Of a stretch of DNA of 7,367 nt, positions 1 to 4,593 are shown piece after piece. The translations under genes were made by a program, and so were the position numbers. The DNA comes from Gordonia sp. (in: high G+C Gram-positive bacteria) (GTDB lineage Bacteria; Actinomycetota; Actinomycetes; Mycobacteriales; Mycobacteriaceae). The stretch's first letter is position 1; every line of letters starts with the position of its first letter. The notes under the pieces are model-generated. The model saw nothing but the letters and a program-made list of their open reading frames with translations, did not search any database and was not told where the DNA came from. The DNA is taken from contig JASLJL010000218.1 of assembly GCA_030152405.1 (NCBI GenBank), positions 1 to 7,367 of the forward strand, read 5' to 3'.

Positions 1-763
1 CGAATGCGCCCCACACCAGGAGGACGACGATGCCGCCGATGAGGAAGCCGAGGGTCTTGCTGCCGCCCCATCCCCAGTCGTTGCCCTTCGTGACGGCGAT
101 CAGTGCGCTCGACAGGCCGATGGCGAGGCCGACGGCGCCGATGGCGTCGAAACGTCCGCCCGCGGCGTCGTCGATGTGCGGGACGACGAACTGGACGAGC
201 AGCGCGACGACGACCGCGAGGCCTGCGGCGACCCAGAACAGGGCGTGCCAGTCGAGGTCCTGTGCGATCCACGCCGACAGCGGCAGGCCGATGGCGCCGC
301 CGACGCCCAGCGTGGCGCTCATCGCGGAGACCGAGACGGCGGTGAGACGCGGCGGCGTGACCTCTCGCATGAGGCTGATGCCGACGGGGACGAAGCCCAT
401 CGCGAGGCCCTGGACCGCGCGTCCGGCGATCATCGGGATGAGCGACGACGACAATGCGCAGATCAGCGATCCGACGACGAGGAGAACGGCGCTCACGAGC
501 AGGACTCGCTGCTTGCCGAACATGTCGCCGAGACGGCCGGCGATCGGCATGGCGACGGCCGCCGCGAGGAGCGTGGCCGTGATGATCCAGGAGGCGTTGC
601 CGATACTGGTGCCGAGGAGCTCGGGGAGCTCCGGCTGAATCGGGATGATGAGCGTCTGCATGAGCGACGCCACGAGGCCGCCGAAACAGAGCACGGCGAC
701 GGTGACGAGCGGATTGCCGTGGCGGCTCTCCGTGGCCCCGGACGGGGCGGTGTCGAGTGACAT
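1..763 (-). CDS. MFS drug-efflux transporter, DHA2-like (N-terminal part, cut by window edge)
   Basis: This is an inner-membrane, proton-coupled efflux pump of the major facilitator superfamily, judged from sequence. The visible 254 residues hold a short hydrophilic N-terminus (about 1-18), then about seven hydrophobic segments. Motif A lies after TM2 (GRLGDMFGKQR, residues 76-86), motif B is GRAVQG with R115 in TM4, and a degenerate motif C lies in TM5 (G153 to A164, containing G-L-P). A D-W-G-W-G stretch near residue 230 is typical of 14-TM actinobacterial DHA2 exporters. The C-terminal half lies beyond the left edge, so substrate and full length cannot be judged. The ATG at 763 is preceded by a good Shine-Dalgarno, AGAAGGA (769-775), 5 nt upstream. 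The gene is divergent from a marR gene, a common arrangement in which MarR represses the pump until a toxic ligand binds. Family is confident; substrate is unknown. Confidence 0.9.
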   Translation of the reverse strand, partial: MSLDTAPSGATESRHGNPLVTVAVLCFGGLVASLMQTLIIPIQPELPELLGTSIGNASWIITATLLAAAVAMPIAGRLGDMFGKQRVLLVSAVLLVVGSLICALSSSLIPMIAGRAVQGLAMGFVPVGISLMREVTPPRLTAVSVSAMSATLGVGGAIGLPLSAWIAQDLDWHALFWVAAGLAVVVALLVQFVVPHIDDAAGGRFDAIGAVGLAIGLSSALIAVTKGNDWGWGGSKTLGFLIGGIVVLLVWGAF

Positions 764-800
764 GAGTGTCCTTCTACGTGAGATCAGCGGGTGCGCTGAA

Positions 801-861
801 TCGAGTATGCACGATACATATGCAGGATGCACATTCCAAATCCGAGGTGTGACATACTCGA
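801..861. promoter_or_regulatory. Probable MarR operator region: inverted and direct repeats between divergent marR and MFS genes
   Basis: A perfect 9-bp inverted repeat, TCGAGTATG (801-809) and CATACTCGA (853-861), flanks 43 nt, so its arm centres are 52 bp apart, about five helical turns. Between the arms the 5-mer ATGCA occurs three times in the same direction (807-811, 820-824, 827-831), twice as TATGCA. CATACT inside the right arm could also be the -10 of marR (853-858, 4/6 match). The placement between a marR gene and its likely target makes this the expected operator. Which repeat is actually bound cannot be read from sequence. Confidence 0.5.
804..839 (-). promoter_or_regulatory. Candidate promoter of the left MFS gene
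   Basis: Read on the minus strand there is a -35-like TTGGAA (839-834), a 17-nt spacer and a TANNNT-type -10, TATCGT (816-811). The start would be near 804, giving a 5' leader of about 40 nt that ends in the AGAAGGA ribosome site. Spacing is ideal, but both hexamers match the consensus only partly. The inverted repeat arm at 801-809 would cover the transcription start, which fits repression. Confidence 0.45.
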
Positions 862-911
862 CGGCGTCGTCGAGCTCGGCGACCGTGCCCCGGGAGAGAG
901 GAGCGTCCACG

Positions 912-1370
912 ATGCTGTCGGACGATGACGATTCGATCTGGTCGTCGCCGATCTACCGCGGCGTCGTCGAAGAGCTGCTGCGCATGCGCAGGCGGCGCAC
1001 CGACGAGCACATCGGGTCGATCCTGGACTCGTCCGCGTTCGCCATCCTGTGGCAGCTCAGCGACGGGCGCGGACGCACGCTGCGCGAGTTGACCGAGGAT
1101 CTGGAGCTCGAGCAGTCGACGGTGAACCGTCAGGTCAACGCGGCGATCAAACGCGGCTACGTGGAGCGCTACGAGGTTCCGGGGCAGGTCAGCCGCATGC
1201 ATCGGCCCACCGAGGAGGGACGCCGCGCCTTCGAGCACGATGCGATGCTCCGTGTGAACCGCCTCGACGAGGTGTTCTCCGACCTGGCTCCCGGAACGCC
1301 CGAGGGGCTCCTCACTCAGTTGAAGGCGTTCAACGATGCGTACGACCGACGGCTGGCCTCCGAACGCTGA
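912..1370 (+). CDS. MarR-family transcriptional regulator
   Basis: This 152-residue cytoplasmic DNA-binding protein is of normal length for the MarR family. It has an N-terminal helix (about 8-30), helices around 31-50, a winged helix-turn-helix at about 55-87 (L-R-E-L-T-E-D-L then Q-S-T-V-N-R-Q-V as recognition helix), and a wing near 88-100 ending in the R-P-T-E-E-G-R motif of the family. A C-terminal helix completes the dimer interface. The ATG at 912 is chosen because GAGGAG (898-903) lies 8 nt upstream; an in-frame GTG at 885 would lie upstream of this site. It is divergent from the MFS efflux gene, so it probably represses that gene and itself through the repeats at 801-861. No ligand can be inferred. 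Its last 55 nt overlap the 3' end of leuA on the other strand. Confidence 0.93.
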   Translation: MLSDDDDSIWSSPIYRGVVEELLRMRRRRTDEHIGSILDSSAFAILWQLSDGRGRTLRELTEDLELEQSTVNRQVNAAIKRGYVERYEVPGQVSRMHRPTEEGRRAFEHDAMLRVNRLDEVFSDLAPGTPEGLLTQLKAFNDAYDRRLASER

Positions 1371-2932
1371 CCCTCTCGGGCCATGACCCCGGCGGTCCGG
1401 AGTGCCGCCGCCTCGGCGGACGCCGCGGTGTCGGCGATCCCGACCGACCATTCGGTGCGGCTGCCTGTCGACCACTCGAGCAGCATGACGTGATGAATCT
1501 CACCGTTCACGGCGGCGGTCCGCGGATGACGTGAGGCGTCCGCGTCGACGGACGGAGTGTCGGGGCTCGTGGGGCGGGTGTACGTCGTGACGAACAGGTC
1601 CCACAGGCGATCCGCGCTCACCTCGCCGCCGGAGCGGTCGGTGACGTCCTGGACCGTCGAGGCGAAGTCGATCTCCAGCCGCCGCGGCAGCTTGAGGCCG
1701 TACCCGGTCTCGATGAGGTATCCGATGCCACCCTTCCCCGACTGCGAGTTGACCCGGATCACCTCGTCGTACGACCGGCCGAGGTCGGCCGGATCGATCG
1801 GCAGGTACGGTACCGCCCACGGTGCCGCCGACTCGGCGACGCCGGTGCGTTCGGCGTTCTCTCGATGAGCGGCGAAGCCCTTCCGGATCGCATCCTGGTG
1901 GGTGCCGCTGAACGCCGTGTGCACGAGATCTCCCACATACGGATGGCGAGGGTGGATCTCTATCCCGGTCGCATGCTCGACGACCCGTCGAATGCGGTCG
2001 ATGTCGGAGAAGTCGATCATCGGGTCGACGCCCTGTGCGTGCAGGTTGAGCGCCAGCGTGGCGATGTCGACGTTGCCGGTCCGCTCGCCGTTGCCGAAGA
2101 TGCACCCCTCCACCCGCTGTGCTCCGGCCAGCACGGCGAGCTCGGCGCACGCGACTCCGGTGCCGCGGTCGTTGTGCGGATGCACGGACAGGATCACCGA
2201 GTCGCGTCTGGCCAGATTGTGGTGCATGTACTCGATCTGATCGGCGTACACGTTCGGGGTGGCGATCTCGACCGTCGCGGGCAGATTCAGGGTCACCGGA
2301 CGGTCGGGCGATGCATCCCACAGGGTGGTCATCGCGTCGCAGATCTCGAGGACCACGTCCGGCTCGGTCAGATTGAACACCTCGGGAGAGAACTCGAAAC
2401 GCGCGTTGGGCATGTCGCCCGCGACGTCGAGGACATCGGCTCCGCCGCGCAGGATCAGGTCGGTCAGCTCGTCCACATCGCGCCGCAACACCACGTCTCG
2501 CCAGACCGGAGCCGTCGCCGTGTACATGTGGATCACCACGTCGCCGGTGATGCCGGCGACCGATTCGACGGTCCGCTCGATCAGGTCGCGGCGGGCGGGG
2601 GTGAACACCACGACCGTCACGTCGTCGGGGATCACTCGCTGCTCGACGAGCAGACGCACGAAGTCGAAGTCGGTCGCCGAAGCGGAGGGATACCCGACCT
2701 CGATCTCCTTGTAGCCCATCGCGATCATCAGCTCGAAGAGCTCGCGTTTGCGCGATGGATCCATCGGTTCCGGGAGGGCTTGATTTCCGTCTCTCAGGTC
2801 GACCGGCACCCAGAGCGGGGCTTCGGTGATCCGCGCGGACGGCCAAGTCCGCTCGACGATCGGCACATCGACGCGGGAGAACACGTCGCGGTACCGGTGT
2901 GAGGGCATGGGGGAGGGCTTCTGACGATTCAT
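1316..2932 (-). CDS. leuA: 2-isopropylmalate synthase (LeuA) with shortened C-terminal regulatory domain
   Basis: It condenses acetyl-CoA with 2-oxoisovalerate to 2-isopropylmalate, the first committed step of leucine synthesis, in the cytoplasm. The protein has 538 residues. The TIM barrel (about 35-340) carries the metal-binding D48 in D-L-R-D-G-N-Q, H251 and H253 in H-P-H-N-D-R-G-T-G, and the G-N-G-E-R-T-G-N motif (280-287). Subdomains follow, with Y-L-P-I-D-P (376-381) and N-S-Q-S-G-K-G-G (395-402) as in the mycobacterial enzyme. After about residue 455 only one copy-like unit of the leucine-binding domain is seen (W-S-V-G-I-A near 495-500); the G-N-G-P part is missing. The ATG at 2932 has GAAGGA (2941-2946) 8 nt upstream; an upstream in-frame ATG at 2986 falls in the loop of the leader stem-loop and is disfavoured. 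A leucine leader peptide precedes it. Related acyl-CoA/keto-acid condensation cannot be excluded. Confidence 0.93.
   Translation of the reverse strand: MNRQKPSPMPSHRYRDVFSRVDVPIVERTWPSARITEAPLWVPVDLRDGNQALPEPMDPSRKRELFELMIAMGYKEIEVGYPSASATDFDFVRLLVEQRVIPDDVTVVVFTPARRDLIERTVESVAGITGDVVIHMYTATAPVWRDVVLRRDVDELTDLILRGGADVLDVAGDMPNARFEFSPEVFNLTEPDVVLEICDAMTTLWDASPDRPVTLNLPATVEIATPNVYADQIEYMHHNLARRDSVILSVHPHNDRGTGVACAELAVLAGAQRVEGCIFGNGERTGNVDIATLALNLHAQGVDPMIDFSDIDRIRRVVEHATGIEIHPRHPYVGDLVHTAFSGTHQDAIRKGFAAHRENAERTGVAESAAPWAVPYLPIDPADLGRSYDEVIRVNSQSGKGGIGYLIETGYGLKLPRRLEIDFASTVQDVTDRSGGEVSADRLWDLFVTTYTRPTSPDTPSVDADASRHPRTAAVNGEIHHVMLLEWSTGSRTEWSVGIADTAASAEAAALRTAGVMAREGQRSEASRRSYASLNAFN
1405..1419. 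terminator. Weak candidate hairpin downstream of marR
   Basis: CCGCCG (1405-1410), a CCT loop and CGGCGG (1414-1419) form a perfect 6-bp stem 34 nt after the marR stop codon, inside the leuA 3' coding region. There is no T-tract. It may slow polymerase leaving marR, but it could equally be an effect of alanine-rich codons in leuA. Confidence 0.2.
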
Positions 2933-2940
2933 GACGAGTT

Positions 2941-2947
2941 TCCTTCG
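2941..2947 (-). promoter_or_regulatory. leuA Shine-Dalgarno, complementary to the leader Leu codons
   Basis: On the minus strand CGAAGGA lies 8 nt ahead of the leuA ATG at 2932, with GAAGGA (2946-2941) as the ribosome site. All seven bases can pair (one G-U) with UUCUUCG at 3030-3024, which spans the last two Leu codons of the upstream leader peptide. This allows the leader to mask the leuA start when no ribosome sits on it. The complementarity is seen; the function is inference. Confidence 0.55.
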
Positions 2948-2961
2948 TGACGACTCCTGCT

Positions 2962-3003
2962 CAGACCGGCATGCACTCTCGCCCACGGAGAGTCGCCGGT
3001 CTG
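2962..3003 (-). promoter_or_regulatory. Stem-loop/pseudoknot in the leuA leader RNA (LEU-element-like)
   Basis: CAGACCGGC (2962-2970) pairs perfectly over 9 bp with GCCGGTCTG (2995-3003), and ACTCTC (2975-2980) with GAGAGT (2988-2993), leaving a 7-nt loop (2981-2987) and a small asymmetric internal loop. Five to six loop bases (2983-2988, CCACGG on plus) can pair with CCGTGG at 3018-3023 inside the leader peptide gene, giving a pseudoknot. The CGACUC strand of the stem (2995-2990 in RNA order) has two other partners, GAGUC at 3016-3012 and GAGUCG at 2956-2951, so alternative folds exist. No U-tract follows, so a classical intrinsic terminator is unlikely. A conserved pseudoknot upstream of actinobacterial leuA has been described as the LEU element; membership here is inferred, not searched. 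Confidence 0.7.
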
Positions 3004-3007
3004 TGGA

Positions 3008-3049
3008 TCAGGACTCGCCGTGGCGAAGAAGCAGAAGTCGTGTGCGCAT
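3008..3049 (-). CDS. leuL: Leucine leader peptide upstream of leuA (13 residues, four consecutive Leu)
   Basis: The reading frame ATG to TGA encodes M-R-T-R-L-L-L-L-R-H-G-E-S. Residues 5-8 are four leucines (CTT CTG CTT CTT, 3037-3026). CTT is rare here: reading the leucine codons by eye, I found none in marR or in the right-hand MFS gene and one in gntR, so three of four in a row is striking. Such runs are the sensor of ribosome-mediated attenuation: shortage of leucyl-tRNA stalls the ribosome and changes downstream RNA folding. The frame has no Shine-Dalgarno, but a TAGATT -10 box ends 6 nt before the ATG, so the transcript probably starts at the A and is leaderless. The TGA lies 4 nt before the 2962-3003 stem-loop. 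Translation is predicted, not shown; the peptide itself probably has no function. Confidence 0.85.
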   Translation of the reverse strand: MRTRLLLLRHGES

Positions 3050-3052
3050 GGC

Positions 3053-3058
3053 TAGAAT
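3053..3058 (+). promoter_or_regulatory. -10 box of the gntR promoter, overlapping the leuL -10 box
   Basis: TAGAAT matches the -10 consensus in five of six positions and would start transcription near 3065, about 29 nt ahead of the gntR GTG. It is part of the odd palindrome TAGAATCTA (3053-3061), whose other strand gives the leuL -10, so the two divergent promoters share bases. No clear -35 was seen at the usual distance. Confidence 0.5.
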
Positions 3059-3061
3059 CTA
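3056..3061 (-). promoter_or_regulatory. -10 box of the leuL-leuA promoter
   Basis: On the minus strand TAGATT (3061-3056) fits the TANNNT pattern. The six bases 3055-3050 then place +1 on the A of the leader ATG at 3049. A TTGTCA-like hexamer upstream is too close (12-nt spacer) to be a standard -35. The GntR palindrome (3069-3079) would lie at about -20 to -30 of this promoter. The leuA 5' region from 3049 to the ATG is then 117 nt. Confidence 0.6.
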
Positions 3062-3068
3062 ACACAAG

Positions 3069-3079
3069 TTGTCTGACAA
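3069..3079. promoter_or_regulatory. Predicted GntR (FadR-type) operator
   Basis: TTGTCTGACAA is a perfect 11-bp palindrome around a central T. It follows the T-x-G-T-C-N-G-A-C-x-A layout known for FadR of E. coli (TGGTCNGACCA core). A second shorter palindrome, ACAAGTTGT (3064-3072), overlaps it, so ACAAGT occurs twice (3064-3069 and 3076-3081). It lies just downstream of the predicted gntR start and at -20 to -30 of the leuL-leuA promoter, so one bound dimer could repress both directions. It ends 2 nt before the gntR ribosome site. Confidence 0.7.
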
Positions 3080-3093
3080 GTAGAGGAGTATCG

Positions 3094-3765
3094 GTGAGTG
3101 GACGGGTGCAGCGGACTCCGTTGGCCGATCAGGCGGCGCGTCTTCTGCTCGATCGGATCCGGGACGGCGAGTGGTCTCTCGGCGCGAAGATCCCGGGTGA
3201 GACGACGCTAGCCGCCCAACTCGGCGTCGGCCGGTCCACCATGCGGGAGGCGATCCGGCAGCTCGTCGGGCGTGGAGTGTTGTTCACGAGACAGGGCTCG
3301 GGGGTGTTCCTGGCGGCGCTCGACGCTCCGGACGGCAGGGGAGAACTGATGTCGACGGCGTCGATCGTGGACGTCATCGACGTGCGGATCGCGTTGGAGT
3401 CCGAGGCGGCGTCGCTGGCGGCGAATCGGCGAACACCCGCACGTCTGCGCGCGATCCGTCGCGCTCTCACCGCTCGCGCCGCGGCGCTCGACGACGTGGA
3501 GACGCATGTGGACGCCGACCTGGCGTTCCACCGCGCGATCGTGGAAGCCGCGGAGAACACGATCCTGACGGACCTCTACGACACGTCCACCCCGCGGATC
3601 CGGGAGGCCATGATCGACATGCTGCGACTGGTGGGGAGATTCGGCTCCGCCGACGACCACGCCGCACACGAAGACCTCGCCGACGCGATAGCCGACCGAC
3701 GGGCGGCCGACGCCGCCCGCGTCAGCCGTGACCATCTCATCGCCTTGAAGGAGGCTCTGCAGTGA
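3094..3765 (+). CDS. GntR-family regulator, FadR/FCD subfamily
   Basis: This 223-residue repressor-type protein has an N-terminal winged helix (about 9-75) with the family pattern I-P-G-E-T-T-L-A-A-Q-L-G-V-G-R-S-T-M-R-E-A and the wing R-Q-G-S-G-V-F. The C-terminal all-helical FCD ligand domain (about 90-220) keeps the expected metal ligands D142 and H146 (D-L-A-F-H), H192 and H214. FCD domains bind small carboxylic acids; the actual ligand is unknown, though the place beside leuA suggests a branched-chain or related acid. The GTG at 3094 is chosen because AGAGGAG (3082-3088) ends 5 nt upstream and because a longer frame from 2947 would cross the palindrome, the promoter and the stem-loop. The stop overlaps the start of the ABC ATPase gene (GTGA), so the two are translationally coupled. 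It is divergent from leuA and probably controls it and its own operon. Confidence 0.92.
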   Translation: MSGRVQRTPLADQAARLLLDRIRDGEWSLGAKIPGETTLAAQLGVGRSTMREAIRQLVGRGVLFTRQGSGVFLAALDAPDGRGELMSTASIVDVIDVRIALESEAASLAANRRTPARLRAIRRALTARAAALDDVETHVDADLAFHRAIVEAAENTILTDLYDTSTPRIREAMIDMLRLVGRFGSADDHAAHEDLADAIADRRAADAARVSRDHLIALKEALQ

Positions 3766-4586
3766 CCACCGACCCGATGACAACCGACCCTGCCGCCGTC
3801 CTCGCGCTCGCCGACGTGACGTTCCGCCGCGACGGACGCGAGATCCTGCACGGCATCGACCTCACCGTCCGCGCGGGCGAGCACTGGGCGCTCCTCGGAC
3901 CGAACGGCGCGGGCAAGACGACGATCGTCGGATTCTGTGCTGCGCAGACCCATCCGACGACGGGCACGGTCGACGTCTTGGGCAAGCGTCTGGGCCGTGT
4001 CGACATGCAGCAACTGCGCCGCCACATCGGACACGTGAATCCGCGTCACCCGCTGCGGTCGCCGCTGACGGTCGTCGACGTGGTGCTGACCGGCGTCACC
4101 GGCACCATCGACATGCCGATGCGGTGGACTCCGACTCCCGATCAGGTCGAGCGGGCGCTGTCACTGATCGACGAGGTGGGTCTCGGCGACCGCGCAGCCA
4201 ATGTGTGGCCGACGCTGTCGCAGGGCGAGCGGGGTCGCGCGCTCGTCGCTCGTGCGCTCGCCGCCGAGCCGGATCTGCTGCTGCTCGACGAACCGACGAC
4301 GGGACTGGACGTCGCGGCGCGCGAACAGCTGCTGGAGACGATCGACGGTCTGGCCCGGTCCGCGCCAGAGGTCGCATCGATCCTGGTGACCCATCACCTC
4401 GAGGAGCTCCCGGAGACGACGAGTCACGCCCTCGTGATCGCGCACGGAGCGGTCGTCGCCTCGGGACCGGTCGACGAGGTCGTGACCAGCGAGATCATCA
4501 CTCGCGCGTTCGAGCATCCGATCGTCGTCACGCACGACGACGGTCGGTGGTCGGCCCGCGCGGTGAAATCCGGCTCCCGCGCGTGA
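3762..4586 (+). CDS. ABC transporter ATP-binding protein, YlmA/ModF-like, no partner permease nearby
   Basis: This 274-residue nucleotide-binding subunit hydrolyses ATP. Visible are the A-loop region, E-H-W-A-L before Walker A G-P-N-G-A-G-K-T-T (46-54), signature L-S-Q-G-E (152-156), Walker B L-L-L-L-D-E-P (172-178), the D-loop G-L-D (181-183) and the switch His in V-T-H-H (209-212). The E-H-W-A lead-in is typical of the YlmA/ModF-like group. The usual Q-loop glutamine is absent: the I-G-H-V-N-P-R-H stretch (89-96) has N-P where others have x-Q. There is no membrane segment and no permease in the window, so its partner and substrate are unknown; it may not transport at all. The GTG start at 3762 has GAAGGAGG (3747-3754) 7 nt upstream and overlaps the gntR stop by 4 nt. 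An ATG at 3777 is the alternative start. Confidence 0.9.
   Translation: MTTDPMTTDPAAVLALADVTFRRDGREILHGIDLTVRAGEHWALLGPNGAGKTTIVGFCAAQTHPTTGTVDVLGKRLGRVDMQQLRRHIGHVNPRHPLRSPLTVVDVVLTGVTGTIDMPMRWTPTPDQVERALSLIDEVGLGDRAANVWPTLSQGERGRALVARALAAEPDLLLLDEPTTGLDVAAREQLLETIDGLARSAPEVASILVTHHLEELPETTSHALVIAHGAVVASGPVDEVVTSEIITRAFEHPIVVTHDDGRWSARAVKSGSRA
4557..4583. terminator. Candidate hairpin at the convergent ABC/dehydrogenase junction
   Basis: CGCGCGG (4557-4563) and CCGCGCG (4577-4583) form a perfect 7-bp all-G/C stem with a 13-nt loop, at the very end of the ABC gene and 11 nt past the dehydrogenase stop on the other strand. There is no T-tract in either direction. Its position at a convergent junction suggests a terminator or pause site for both genes; this is inference. 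Confidence 0.35.
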
Positions 4587-4593
4587 GGCTCGC

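Noticed and set aside
30..760. Long plus-strand open frames opposite the left MFS gene
   Set aside because: Arg/Asp/Glu-rich shadow translations without domain pattern; the minus strand carries clear MFS motifs and a ribosome site.
1865..2902. Open frame of about 345 codons on plus, opposite leuA
   Set aside because: Shadow of the highly biased third codon positions of leuA; low-complexity translation rich in R, D, G and V, no recognisable domain.
2933..2986. Longer LeuA start at 2986
   Set aside because: It lies in the loop region of the leader stem-loop, has no ribosome site, and adds 18 residues not typical of the family; GAAGGA supports 2932.
2962..3003. Stem-loop as a classical rho-independent terminator
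   Set aside because: No run of U follows on either strand; the minus strand continues AGCAGGAGTCG.
2947..3093. Longer GntR frame starting at 2947
   Set aside because: It would cross the stem-loop, the divergent promoter and the operator; AGAGGAG 5 nt before the GTG at 3094 and family length favour the short form.
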